Positions 31,396 through 41,764 are shown, counted from the stretch's first letter. The stretch: DNA of 64,000 nt from Diploptera punctata (GCA_030220185.1 JASPKZ010007249.1:1860001-1924000); one strand, 5' to 3'. Numbers and translations are program-made. Notes: generated by a model from the letters alone, not told the origin.

Positions 31396-32039
31396 TACTT
31401 CATGTACTGAGAGTTTGTTTTTCTTTATCTTTAATCATTTCCACTTTTTCGTTTAATGACAGTGATACATACAATTTAGCCATCTTTATTCCTAAAATTC
31501 AGAATGCTACCTGTGAAAGATGCATACACAATCGGTCTCAGTTCTTAAACTAATTTAAGATTTTACAGTGCACTGGTTATTTGTAAGACAGATGTCACAT
31601 GCCAAATATTTGTTAAACGAACCTGTATTTTGCATTACGGGTGTGCAGTGAGGCCGAAAGAAAATTTCAGATATAGGTACAAAATCTACTTCTCCCGGCG
31701 GCAGGAATCAACACTTATTGTTAATTGGCCTAATGGGAATTCAATGAAGTGGAAACTAATTTATTTCTCTCTGTCTTTCCGTCTTATAAACATTTTTTTC
31801 ATGAAATGTGTAGAAATATCCTTCCGTTTCTGCATTGGACAGATTCCGTTTTATACAAAATAAATACATGTAAAATTACTATTATTTCACTGGGACCAAT
31901 AAATTTGTTCACATTGGACAGATTTCTGCATTATTCATGTTCTGGATTAAACAAGTTTATTATTTAATTAATAAACAAGTTTTACTGTTCGTAAAGTAAT
32001 GAGTCATTTTTTCATCTTACCTCATATTTTAAGATCTGT

Positions 32040-32120
32040 GGGTCGACCTTTTTGGAGATGGCGGGAGACCGTAACAGGCCACTGGGCCTAATACTTGAAA
32101 GGACGATGATGATGATGACC
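32040..32120 (+). mobile_element. LINE 3' tail fragment, diverged
   Basis: GGAGATGGCGGGAGACCGTA followed by ACAGGCCACTGGGCCTAATA and (GAT)n. Related to the tail at 30990 but with a different microsatellite end. It splits a PLE hairpin (TTACCTCATATTT before it, CCTCATATTTTATG after it), so it is inserted into it. Confidence 0.55.
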
Positions 32121-32444
32121 TCATATTTTATGTTTCTTTAAACATGGGAACTAGATTTCAAGAGAACCATCTCTCTCATTTTCAACCGACATTATGACTC
32201 ATATATAACTATGAAGTTTTACTGTATTTGAACATATTTTGATATGCCATAGTACATAACAATTTGTGAGGTAAGATGATTACTGATTCACCTTATTTTT
32301 TAAGATGAACCTCATAATGTTATTTCCTATTGTAATTTATTAATCACACTTGAATTTCATGTAAAGTTCAAATAAGGGTGTCTACTTAAAGTTTGTTTAA
32401 TATTAAGGAAATAAATGTAGTTATAACATTCCATTTAACTTTTA

Positions 32445-32710
32445 TAGGAAGTAATCACTATGAGGTTTAATTTATGGTGAAATTAAATGTTTCTTACCTC
32501 TCCTCATATAAATTTTCTAAGTAGATCGCGATTTCGAGACCACAATGGTCTCATCATCAGCACTTTCTTGGCGACGGATGTTATGTCGATCAGAAGAAAC
32601 TCGACATAACATCCGTTGCCAAGAAAGTGCTGACAATGAGACCATTGTGGTCTTGAAATCTACTTAGAAAATTTATATGAGGAGAGGTAAGAAACATTTA
32701 ATTTCACCAT
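32445..32710. mobile_element. PLE-D terminal hairpin
   Basis: CACTATGAGGTTTAATTT box at 32456, then arms TAAATGTTTCTTACCTCTCC and its inverse (32680-32705), meeting near 32595-32605. No coding remnant is left. It contains the best hammerhead candidate of the window on its minus strand, and a partial second copy (CTGACAA) on the plus strand. Confidence 0.75.
32519..32565 (-). ncRNA. hammerhead-ribozyme candidate, complete three-stem fold
   Basis: Minus strand: stem I AAGTG (32565-32561), CTGATGA (32560-32554), one T, stem II GAGACC/GGTCTC with an ATTGT loop, GAAA (32535-32532), stem III ATC/GAT over a GC loop, ATC triplet (32526-32524), then TACTT (32523-32519) pairing with AAGTG. Every invariant base is present, the stems adjoin the core exactly, and stem II is 6 perfect pairs. 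The 8-base palindrome ATCGCGAT would allow a dimeric stem III, as proposed for other PLE hammerheads. Confidence 0.78.
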
Positions 32711-32787
32711 AACATCCCATACTCTTTTATTCAGGTATAAAATTAAATTAATTTGCATATTGAACAAAGTACATTAAATTATATTTG

Positions 32788-33001
32788 AAGAGAAAAATTA
32801 TACACTCAGACCAGGGTTTGAACCCAGGACCTTTGGCTTTCTTTGTATAATCTACTTTTGTTCAGGTAGCTCAGGGGTAGAGCATTGGCCTAGAAAGCCA
32901 AAGGTTCTGGGTTCAAACCCCAGTCTAAAGGTAGAGCATTGGCCTAGAATGCCAAAGGTCCTGGGTTCAAACCCTGGTCTGAGCATATAATTTTTCTCTT
33001 C
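32788..33001. repeat. tRNA-like TIR unit with inverted half and tandem 3' half
   Basis: A minus half-unit (32788-32845) faces a plus unit (about 32860-33001) whose box B part is present twice in tandem (GGTTCTGGGTTCAAACCCC near 32905 and GGTCCTGGGTTCAAACCC near 32955). The right end is TAATTTTTCTCTT. Confidence 0.65.
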
Positions 33002-33332
33002 AAATATAATTTGTCCTTCGGTGAGAAGTATTAAATTAATAATGAAAACATCGAAAGTACATTAAATTTGGATGATGCAAGAAATTTCATGATTTCTTAC
33101 AATTGGATTGTCTGATGATGTCTTTAAAATGGTAGCCTTGTAGCTTTTAGAATAAACAGTCTATTAAGTTATAAGATTATTGAATGTCATGCATTATAAA
33201 TGAATATGTATATGATGATTTAATTATTAATTTAACACTTCTCATTGAAGGATAAATTATATTTGAAGCTATGGTTATGAAGATAGAAGCTATGGTTTCA
33301 AGCATTTGGCGCGAGGGAATTACAACGTACAT

Positions 33333-33451
33333 AAGAGAAAAATTTGCGTCTAGATCGTAACTCGCCTCAGTAGCTCAGTTGGTAGAGCACTTGGCCCGGA
33401 AAGCCAAGGGTCCCGGGTTCGAGTCCCGGTCTAGGCGAAAATTTTTCTCTT
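33333..33451 (+). repeat. 119-bp tRNA-like TIR unit, consensus-like
   Basis: AAGAGAAAAATTTGCGTCTAG to CGAAAATTTTTCTCTT, exactly 119 bp. The central 73 bases fold as a tRNA-like cloverleaf with an acceptor of six of seven pairs. It is 67 bp from exon 5, close to its acceptor, in the sense direction of MAP3K4. Confidence 0.8.
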
Positions 33452-33518
33452 CAAATATAATTTATCCTTCAAATATGTATATGATGTTGGAATTTTACTA
33501 GATTTTGTCTTGTTGCAG

Positions 33519-33699
33519 GCATGCCATGTTAATGGTTTGTAGAGAGTTTCAGATTCTTTTTAATGAAACTCGTGAAAAAGCATTAAAAGCAATTGCCTTT
33601 TCAAAAACTTTAAGAAAAGATCTGGAAGATAGTAACTTCAAAGAAGGAATAAGTCCAGAGTGTAACTTTGTGATAGCTCAATCATTAGAAGAACTGAAG
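33519..33699 (+). CDS. Map3k4: MAP3K4-type kinase, exon 5
   Basis: TTGTTGCAG|G...CTGAAG|GTAAAA; 181 bp, phase 2 to 0. Encodes HAMLMVCREFQILFNETREK, ALKAIAFSKTLRKDLEDSNF and a QSLEELK end. Human MAP3K4 has ISRALKELFHEARERASKALGF and AKMLRKDLE here. The human protein has about 190 extra residues after this point that have no counterpart in this gene. Confidence 0.92.
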
Positions 33700-33814
33700 G
33701 TAAAAAATGAAATCTAATTGTATATTTTCATTCATTTACATCTGCTTGATGATTGTTATACAGCATTTCATAGTTGAATAATCTGGTATCTGAAGTTTTT
33801 TTTTTACTTTACAG

Positions 33815-33976
33815 AATGAAACATTAACCCTCCGAGATGACATAACAGAAACAATACAGGCTGCAGAGGAAACCTGTGATGCAAGAGATATGTTGGATGT
33901 AGATGATATGGAGAAAGCTTCTCTTTTGTCTCGATGTAGAGAAACTCTTCATCAGAGTTATAAATTTGGTTTTGAG
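33815..33976 (+). CDS. Map3k4: MAP3K4-type kinase, exon 6
   Basis: ACTTTACAG|AAT...TTTGAG|GTAATT; 162 bp, phase 0 to 0, only 115 bp after exon 5. Encodes NETLTLRDDITETIQAAEET, CDARDMLDVDDMEKASLLSR, HQSYKFGFE. The end corresponds to YREAMIQGYNFGFE of human MAP3K4, so the boundary is confident. A Tc1/mariner transposon lies 54 bp downstream in the intron. Confidence 0.93.
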
Positions 33977-34030
33977 GTAATTTTTTTTCTGTAGTCGTCC
34001 TTTACAGACAACTCTTGTTTCATATAATAC

Positions 34031-35676
34031 AGTGTGAACAGTATAGCACTGGACAGAAGACGCGGAAATTTCACTATACACTGCTGACGCACTTGCGTCG
34101 GGGAATGGACAGCGTAGGATCGTGGTGATACAACCACACACATTTTTGTAACTATTTTACAAATTTTCATACTTACCAACTTTATTGAAGCAGGTGCTTG
34201 AACTGTCCACCTTCGTTGTCCATATATTTTGACACCTCTTTATAAAATTTCCCATAACTCGCTATAGTTCTCTTCTACTGATGTTGTTAATTTCGTCACG
34301 GATATTACATTTCAGTTCTTCCAGAGTGCATGGGTTTGTACACAGCATTTTTCAATCTGGCCCAGAGATATAAATCGCAGGGGGTTATATCGGGGGAACG
34401 AGCAGGCCATAAATCCCTACTAATAATTCTGTCATGTAACACACGGTGAATTTTGCACATTGAAATATCAGCTGTATGATCTGTAGCTGAGTCTTGCTGG
34501 AAGAATGTGAAATCAAGCTCCCTGTCGGTTAATTCCCTGAAGAAGGGTTTCAGAATGTCATTCACATATGTACAAGAATCGACTGTATTCCGAAAGAAAA
34601 TGAGGCCTATGATTCTTTTGCCACTAATGGCGCACAATACACAAATTTTTGCATCATGGAGGGGCACTTCATGTACGATATTAGGGTTCTCAGGACCCCA
34701 ATGACGATTGTTTTGAGAACTCACGTAACCATGGAGATGGAACCATGTCTCATCCAAAAAATATATTAAATGTGGGTCTAATATATTTTTTAGATGAGAC
34801 ATGGTTCCATCTCCATGGTTACGTGAGTTCTCAAAACAATCGTCATTGGGGTCCTGAGAACCCTAATATCGTAAATCGGATCCCCAAAGCTGTTTATAAT
34901 TATATACCAAGAGGACAAAGATCACTGGGCCGTCCTATGAAACGCTGGAGGGAAAATTTTCTATAGGATCGTAACAGGCCTTGGCCTAATACTTGGAAGG
35001 AAGAAGAAGAAGAATGTGGGTCTATTAGGCCATTATAAATATTATTTAGCATCCACTCACAAAATGCGCGCCTATGAATAGGGTCACCCGGTTGAAGAGC
35101 ATGTGTCTTGGTTATTTTATATGGATGCAACTTTAACAATTTAGTAGCTTTTTTGTACAGAGCCGTAAGATATTCCTACTTGTTGTGATTTTCTAGGAGA
35201 CTGCTCCAATCGATACCCGATGTCGTCTATTGTTTTTTTCTCTGAGAACACTACATGGCTTGTGTGGCTTCTTGGGTTCGACACTTCCCGTTGCATGAAA
35301 TTTGTTATAGAGATTATGAACTGTTGAACATGATGGAATTTTTACACCCAGGAATCATGTTTTAAAGAGTCTTTGTACTTGGCTGGCAGACTGAGTTAAC
35401 AAATATTGATCATAAATAAATACATGTTGTTGAGTAGAAAAATAATTAGTTATTATACAGTTTACACTTATACACACATCATTCAGTTCACAAGTAAAAG
35501 CGACTGAGCACTTATCTACTCGAAGCACACTATCTGAATGTGACCGTGAATGCGTGGGATGTACTCATATACTGCTGAGTCAGCGCACATTTCAAGTCCC
35601 TGTCCGCATGTGTAAGCCTTCATTATCACACAGCACAAACCCTGTGTCGGCTGTCCAATACTATACTGATCTCACT
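34031..35676 (-). mobile_element. Tc1/mariner-type transposon, interrupted
   Basis: Terminal inverted repeats: the left AGTGTGAACAGTATAGCACT and, inverted, the right AGTGAGATCAGTATAGTATT, both continuing GGACAG. Minus frame 34802-34305 encodes the catalytic core: FLDETWFHLHGYVSSQNNRH (first Asp), FFQQDSATDHTADI (second Asp) and RSPDITPCDLYLWARLKNAV (third Asp, 33 residues on, close to DD34D). The N-terminal DNA-binding part lies to the right (35040-35350) and is broken. It contains the 232-bp insert at 34781-35012. Confidence 0.82.
34781..35012 (+). mobile_element. LINE 3' end fused to an inverted copy of the target
   Basis: Flanked by a 12-bp duplication AATGTGGGTCTA (34769-34780 and 35013-35024). 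The first 94 bp are the reverse complement of the neighbouring transposase gene (about 34674-34767); the rest is a LINE C-terminus (KAVYNYIPRGQRSLGRPMKR) and 3' end with an (AAG)n tail. It looks like one insertion whose reverse transcriptase switched from its RNA to the nearby target strand. Confidence 0.75.
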
Positions 35677-35729
35677 ATACTAGATAAGAGAATCTGGTAG
35701 CAGATAAGTGATTATTTTCTATAATCTTC

Positions 35730-35800
35730 TTCTTCTTCCTTCCAAGTATTAGGCCAATGCCTGTTACGATCCTATAGAAAATTTTCCCTCCAGCGTTATT
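35730..35800 (-). mobile_element. LINE 3' tail fragment
   Basis: Inverse of the tail at 34920-35012: (TTC)n, then CCAAGTATTAGGCCAATGCC and ATCCTATAGAAAATTTTCCC. Solo tail; no coding part. Confidence 0.7.
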
Positions 35801-36070
35801 TTTTTTTCTATAATATATACAAAAAAAATAATATAAACAAAGTATTTATTAGAGCTTGACATTGAATCGTCTTTTAGTGTGAGGACCAGTAAAACCAGTA
35901 AAATTATGCAAGCAATGAATGGTTTAAGGACATAAGTCCTGCTAGGGGGTAGAGAAGACTGTGTGGCCTGTGCATCACCAGACAAAATAAATAAATACAC
36001 AAATAAGATGATGAATATATTGGGAAATTATTATAAGATAACTAATTATGAAACAACTCCTTCTCTATGT

Positions 36071-36377
36071 AAGTAAAATAAAGAGATCCCACGACAGGCC
36101 TCAGGAGGCCCTTGGGTAGTGGGAGGTTAAGGCTCCCACCTTTTCTAGACAATCGGCACTTGATGTCAGTCGGGTTGTCAGCCCTGCATGATGGCCGCCT
36201 TTACCCCCAGAACAAGTGTCTGGTACTCATTTCCATTAGAGGCTGAGTCGACCCCAGGATCATAGTGCCGCCAGAGGGTTTGGGTCAGTTTAAAAATCCT
36301 GACCCCCATGGGACTCGAACCCTCGACCTTCCGGCTTGTAGTGCAGTACCTTAACCACTACGCTACGGCGCGTCCCC
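36071..36377 (-). repeat. SINE-C, tRNA-derived
   Basis: Inverted copy of the 5970-6272 SINE, with head at the right (CCACTACGCTACGGCGCG reading plus) and 3' end at the left. Confidence 0.85.
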
Positions 36378-36429
36378 CCTTCTCTATGTAAAATTGTAAA
36401 CTTTCATGGCAGGCATCTTGATTTGTATA

Positions 36430-36660
36430 TTTTGTGTCTTTCGGGCTAAATGGCCGTGGTCTGGTTTTATTAACACTCAACGTCCTTATATAAGGACACG
36501 ATTTCCAATGTACAGCCAGTCTGTAGCCGACATTTGAAGAGTTAGGAGGTCAAAGAGCACGCAGAATCTCCTGAGGATGTCTGCCTCAGTAGTAGACGAA
36601 ACGTTGAGTGTTAATAAAACCAGACCACGGCCATTTAGCCCAAAAGACATAAAATACACA
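36430..36660. mobile_element. PLE-like fold-back (CATTTAGCCCGAAAGACAT family)
   Basis: Ends TCTTTCGGGCTAAATGGCCG (36442) and CGGCCATTTAGCCCAAAAGA (36628) with GGTCTGGTTTTATTAACACT and its inverse next to them. The loop has GACATTTGAAGAGTTAGGAG, shared with the copy at 5715-5935. No protein-coding part. Confidence 0.7.
36566..36610 (+). ncRNA. hammerhead-ribozyme candidate with dimer-type stem III
   Basis: Stem I CTC, CTGAGGA (36571-36577), T, stem II GTCTGC/GTAGAC, GAAA (36598-36601), C, GTT triplet (36603-36605), then GAG pairing with CTC. Stem III is the tetramer ACGT without a loop, so a single molecule cannot close it; a dimer could. Core bases are all present. Confidence 0.65.
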
Positions 36661-36769
36661 AACTCCTTCTCTATCTTATTTTCATAAAATTAAATTTAAA
36701 TAAGTTTCAATTCTGAAGCAGTGTCATCCACTAGTGTAATTACCTTATTCTATACAGTGTCTATTTAAC

Positions 36770-36945
36770 CCAAGCCGGTTAAGGGGTGCTCACTAGATGT
36801 GACAAGACACTCCTCCCCCTCCTTTTCAACCCTACATCGGACAAACTGATATGGTAAGATGCTTTGTTTTGAATGGACATGCATGTGGGTATTAGGGGGG
36901 GGCAACTTTTCAACACCTGGTGAGCACTCTTTAACAGGCCTGTTC
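36770..36945. repeat. small inverted-repeat element
   Basis: GGTTAAGGGGTGCTCACTAG near 36778 and, inverted, a CTGGTGAGCACTCTTTAAC block near 36918. About 170 bp with a C-rich centre; no ORF. Possibly a MITE. Confidence 0.5.
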
Positions 36946-36959
36946 TAACCTTTGGATCA

Positions 36960-37735
36960 AAATTATATGACTGTAAATGAGTATTTTGAGGTAGGAAACC
37001 ACAAAATCTTGAATTTCCAAGCGACTGGATTATTCAAGCAACAAAAAGCTGGCGAGAGGGGGAAAAAAAAAGAAAACCTCACTCTTCGTACGTCAGATTT
37101 TTAGGAAGTGGTGTTGGAACTTGTTGCACCAGCAAACTTGTGTTTGAAATGCATACTCTATACAGATTACTTAGCAGCTTCATCCAATGTGGGTGCAAAC
37201 AGTGAGACCAAATGGTTTTCAGCATGGTGTCTGAAATGTCTCTCTACGAGATGACAAAACATCGGTCGGTGCACAAGACTTAATAAGTTTTAAATGAGTT
37301 CTCTGGATGAACTGAGTGTACCGAATCCATAGGGTTGGATGTATGAATAATAGAATGTTCACATGGCAGCTTTGAATGAATACACGACTTGTAATTTAAA
37401 ACATTTACTTTAATAACTTGAATAATGTGCGCTTCATGTCTTGAAGAACCTTGTGTGTTGAGATGAATGTGTTGTTGTCTTTGTGTATATGATGCAGGAA
37501 AAGACCCAGCGACTGCCAGCGGAAGAGTAGTGAGACCGCTACAGAAGCATGAATGGTCACGTGGTTACAGTGTTGCAACGTACAACCTTAAAAGCGGCTG
37601 TGCCATCGCATTGCCAAGTTTTACAGCAAAGAGCGCAAGTGAATAACACTCTTAGACTGATGACAAGGAGGCTAATAATAAAACAAATTAAATGATACAG
37701 TGTCATAATACTACTAGAATGTGTATTAATTGGTG
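36960..37735. other. no gene seen
   Basis: No ORF, splice-bounded exon, tRNA-like unit or PLE box is recognised. Base composition is less AT-rich than in neighbouring introns, and this may be an older decayed element. Confidence 0.4.
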
Positions 37736-37935
37736 TTTTTAGAAAGTAACATTATGAGGTTTTATTTAACAATCATTAAACAAATCAGATTTTACATGCC
37801 ACCTCATATTTTGTATCTTTTCCAGGACTAGTTTCAGGACTGAAACAGATGCCAGTTCAAAATACAGAAGAATTTCCTTGAAACTTGTCATGGAAAAAAT
37901 ACAAAATATGAGGTGAATTGTAATAATGTATTTAT
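37735..37935. mobile_element. short PLE-type hairpin
   Basis: GAAAGTAACATTATGAGGTT box (37740), then CACCTCATATTTTGTATCTT and its inverse at 37895-37915. The loop lacks CTGANGA, although it contains GTTTCAGGACTGAAAC. A similar hairpin with a TCCAGGAC loop occurs at 47220-47400. Confidence 0.55.
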
Positions 37936-37949
37936 TTAATTGTTGAAAT

Positions 37950-38530
37950 GTGTATTATTTATGGATATAGCCAGTCTTGCATAAATTCAAGACCTCATAG
38001 CACCTGAAGTATGCATTTAAGACCATTATTTCCTTCTCTCAAAAAACTCACTTCAATGTCCTCTGTCACCTGTATAATTTTGAGCCAACAAGTTAAAGAT
38101 TGTGAAAAGATATACATAGGAAAAACAAAAAGGAATCTAAATACAAGATTAAAAGAACACCTCAGAAATGTTAAAAATGGAGAAACTGAAAAATCTGCAA
38201 TAGCTGCACATGCCTGGTCAGAAAAACATAGAATAGAAACCAAAACAAAATTACTTAAACAATTGGAAAAACCGAAGGAACTCACAATTTGGGAAAAAAT
38301 TTACATATGCAAGAAATGAAAATACAACTATGAATTTTGAAATACCCGGTTATAAGGAGAGAGGACTGATTTGGAAATTCTTCGGTCGGCCACCAGATGG
38401 CGCAGAGGTCAGTCTGCAGGATAGAAAGCCGTTGGACGTCAGTTGTGAACGTGACACAGCATTGAGAATGTCACAAAAGATGTGACGAAACCCAGGGTCT
38501 GCTATGAATTATGAAGTATGAGGTGAGTGA
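37950..38530 (+). mobile_element. PLE-F: GIY-YIG half and 3' end
   Basis: From 38095: DCEKIYIGKTKRNLNTRLKE, TEKSAIAAHAWSEKHRIETK, KELTIWEKIYI, then, after a frameshift near 38318, the MNFEIP-type tail (AMNFEIPGYKERGLI-like) and PPDGAE. The 3' end has TTGAGAA, stem II GTCACA/TGTGAC, GAAA, ACCC.GGGT, GTC: topology kept, two changes in the first core strand. Confidence 0.75.
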
Positions 38531-38699
38531 AATAATAAAAAATAAACAAGTTAAAGACTCTTTGTAGATTTACTATTTTAAACTTTTACTCTCTTTGTAT
38601 TAGACTTCTAATATATAATAAAAATATTTGTAAATTTCTTACTTTTTATATTTTGATTTTCAAATGCATATGAGTCCTTTGTAGTAATAATATACATTA

Positions 38700-39035
38700 A
38701 CTACAGTTTTGTTTATTTTTTATTTCACTCACCTCATACTTCATAACTCCTAGCATACCCAGGGTTTCGTCACATCCTTTGTGACATTCTCAATGCTGTG
38801 TCATGTTCGCAACTGACGTCCGGCTGCCTTCTTTCCTGCAGACTGACCATCTCAGATGAGATGGCGCAGAGGTCAGTCTGCAGGATAGAAGGCAGCCGGA
38901 CGTCAGTTGTGAACATGACACAGCATTGAGAATGTCACAAAGGATGTGACGAAACCCTGGGTATGCTAGGAGTTATGAAGTATGAGGTGAGTGAAATAAA
39001 AAATAAACAATATTAAAAAACCTCATAGTGTTATT
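38700..39035. mobile_element. PLE-F terminal palindrome
   Basis: Arms from TTTCACTCACCTCATACTTC (38725) to its inverse (38975-38998), meeting at about 38860 (CATCTCAGATGAGATG). Each arm repeats the PLE-F 3' end, including the TTGAGAA..GAAACCC core. Right box CCTCATAGTGTTATTTCC (39022). Confidence 0.75.
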
Positions 39036-39299
39036 TCCTATCTACATAACTTAATAGTTAACTACAGTTGTTTATCTCTTTTGTTTTATAAATGCAGGAT
39101 TTGAAACAATTTTAAAATTAAAAAAAAATGTTATTTTTTTAAGTTAAATGAGAACTCTTACCCTAAAATTCAAAATTTTGTATCATGTCTTCTGTATGTT
39201 ATAATTCATCCATAGTAATTCTGCCTGAGGGTAGGTCTTTCACTGCAATCATAGCATTTTTATGCTATGTTTTGCAGCTTTACTAGGAAATTATAGGTG

Positions 39300-39515
39300 T
39301 GGTAGCTTCCTGTTGCTTTCCACACCAGTGAAGGATGATGATGATGATAAGGATGATTTTCGGGGACCGTTGGACCCTAAGCTTTCTGACATTTGTCTTA
39401 CAGGTGAGGAAAAACCTTGAAAAAAACCTCACCCAGGAGCCTGTCCCGTCCGGGAATCGAACCTGGGCCTGCTGCATGTCAAGGCAGCACGCTACCTCGA
39501 GACCACGGGGTGGAC
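39300..39515 (-). repeat. SINE-E, tRNA-derived
   Basis: CTTTCCACACCAGTGAAGGA, (GAT)n, GGGGACCGTTGGACCCTAAG, TGTCTTACAGGTGAGGAAAA, and a tRNA-like head on the minus strand near 39445-39510 (CGGGAATCGAACCTGGGCC as inverted box B). Confidence 0.75.
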
Positions 39516-39789
39516 TGCATTATAATGATTGTTATAATTTCATAACAAATGTAATTTTGCTAATGAAATGAAATAATATAAATTAAGATATTTAATCAAA
39601 GAAATCGAACGCTATAGCAGAGAAGATGAGAAAGTTTAGATTTCAGGATATAAGCTCTCATTTATTTGAAAAAAAAAATTCAAAATTGTTCCAAATCCTG
39701 TGTTTGTAAAGATGAGAGAGGGAAAGTTGTAGGTTAAGTGTGAGGTTTATTTACGAAGGAATGACCCATATGGTATTTGAATGTTTCAG

Positions 39790-40005
39790 TACCACAAAGA
39801 AGTATGTCGACTGGTAACAGGAGAAGCTCGCAAAAAACTTGCTCGAGGATTGATAAGCTTTGCGCAGCAGTGGATGCATTTTGTGAAGGAACGCTGTGAA
39901 AGAGGCAGGGGACTAAGACCAAGATGGGCATATCAGGGTTTAGATTTCCTCACAACTGTGTGTGAACCACAGTACACTAACCATCTCACTGATCCTGAAT
40001 TTGAG
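39790..40005 (+). CDS. Map3k4: MAP3K4-type kinase, exon 7
   Basis: GAATGTTTCAG|TAC...TTTGAG|GTACAG; 216 bp, phase 0 to 0. Encodes YHKEVCRLVTGEARKKLARG, ISFAQQWMHFVKERCERGRG and LRPRWAYQGLDFLTTV. Human MAP3K4 has YHKEVVRLMSGEFRQKIGDK, ISFARKWMNYVLTKCESGRG and TRPRWATQGFDFLQ. This is the clearest match in the window and fixes the gene identity. Confidence 0.96.
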
Positions 40006-40239
40006 GTACAGTTAATTGAACAGTTTTTTTTTTAGAACTGTAAATTATTTCTTAAGAATACAAAATTGTTTTCTTTACTAAAGACAAGCACTTGGCAATG
40101 CATTCTTCAGCTCTTTTGCTTTCCAATATTTCCCAGATACTATAGATTTGGGTGAAAGTGCTGGACATTGCTAAAAATAGTTCTGATCCATCTCTTCTTG
40201 TAGACTGTAGAATATAAAAATACAAAATTATATTAAGAA

Positions 40240-40925
40240 TCAAATGAATCGTGAATTCTTCTTACCTCATATTTTTATGTTTTTTTTTTTAAACACAGCA
40301 CCGCAGTATCGGCGAACATCTTCACCATCGTCAGCTGTTTCCACAACTGTCAATTTTTTCTTTTGCCAGTAATTATCTAAACTGCCATCTAGTGTTCTTT
40401 TGAAGGAATAATTTTCTAAACTGCCATCTGGTGTATTTTTGAAGAACTTTGTAATCAGGCTTGGTTCATTCGGAATCTCGAAGTTCATGGTTCTAGTATG
40501 GTTTTTTTTTAAATATATATCTTTTCCCAAACTGTTAAATCCAAAGGTTTAGATAGATGTTTCAAAAGTTTTGTTTCTTTTTCAATTCTATGATTCTCTA
40601 TCTAAACCTTTGGATTTAACAGTTTTGGAAAATATATATGTTCAAAAAAACCATACTAGAACCATGAACTTTGAGATTCCGGACGAACCAAGCTTGATTA
40701 CAAAGTTCTTCAAAAATACACCACATGGCAGTTTGGATAATTACCGGCAAAAGAAAAAAAAATGACAGTCGTGGAAACAGCTGATGATGGTGAAGATGTT
40801 TGCTGATACTGCGGTGCTGTGTGTAAAAAAAACATAGAAGTATGAGGTAAGAAGAATTCACGATTCATTTGATTCTTATTAATAAAACCTCCTAATGTTA
40901 AAAATTCCCAAATTTATTATATTAA
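40240..40925. mobile_element. PLE-E snap-back (GIY-YIG tail)
   Basis: Minus arm 40255-40590 and plus arm 40595-40905 encode NHTRTMNFEIPNEPSLITKF and the related plus copy (MNFEIPDEPSLITKFFKNTP). The minus arm repeats the DGSLENY segment (two extra units of about 48 bp). Both arms have the ACAG-CTGACGA/CTGATGA...GATACTGC core variant. Confidence 0.8.
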
Positions 40926-41299
40926 AACAGAATTATATAACTGAGATATCAAAGAAAATCAGAAGAGCACAATATTAGTAAACATAGAAACAAAAAAATT
41001 ACATAAAATGTAATTTATTCAATATTTTATGGTTCTTTTTATTTCTCTTGTCTTTTTCTTCAAGTATTAGATTGAAAAATAAACCACATTGAAAGGAATA
41101 TACTATAAAGAACTGAACTATGCTTATGCAAGAACATTTCCTCCTTTATATATTTCATAATATTATATTTTTGTCATGTATACATTGTAAACTAATTAGT
41201 TAATTAAAAATAAATAAATTATGTTCACTTCCTTTATACCACATGCCTTCCAGTATGGTTTATTTTTGGCTCTATATTATTCTTCAGGGAAGAATAAAA

Positions 41300-41470
41300 A
41301 GTATAAACTCCATGACCTTTAAACACTATCATCTGGCTCCTGGTCTCAATCACAGAGGTGGACATGTCCAGTATGGGGGTGACATGTGGTCACACTTTGA
41401 GTTCTCTAACCATTGTAGCTGGTTCTCTCAATCTGGATCTGCTCCTTACCATAGCTACCCAATTTTTTAA
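41300..41470 (+). repeat. SINE-D fragment
   Basis: TGACATGTGGTCACACTTTG and GTAGCTGGTTCTCTCAATCT correspond, inverted in order, to parts of SINE-D. Strongly diverged. Confidence 0.4.
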
Positions 41471-41541
41471 CAGTGATAAATGGTAAACCTCATAGTGATT
41501 AATTCCTATAAAAGTTAAATGTAAGTGATGAATGTTATTTG

Positions 41542-41659
41542 AAGAGAAAAATTATATGTCAGTCTGGGGCTTGAACCCAGGACTTTTGGCTTTCTAAGCT
41601 AATACTCTACCGACTAAGCTATCTGAGTAAGTTCCAATCAAAATGTAAATTTTTCTCTT
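41542..41659 (-). repeat. tRNA-like TIR unit
   Basis: AAGAGAAAAATTATATGTCA to GTAAATTTTTCTCTT, minus-oriented. It is followed by the common 5' flank in reverse (AATGGC...TTTGGTGC). Confidence 0.7.
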
Positions 41660-41764
41660 CTTTATTAAGAAGACATTTATTTGCCATTTGCAACATAGAA
41701 GCAAAGGTTTCATAGCATTTGGTGCACGGGAATTAATAGCATATATTATCTTATTGTATCTAGT

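Noticed and set aside
33824..34179. Minus-strand ORFs over MAP3K4 exon 6
   Set aside because: They are antisense shadows of the exon and of the transposon end.
37735..37935. Hammerhead core in the GTTTCAGGACTGAAAC loop
   Set aside because: CTGAAAC is not CTGANGA and the inner inverted repeat leaves no stem II or triplet.
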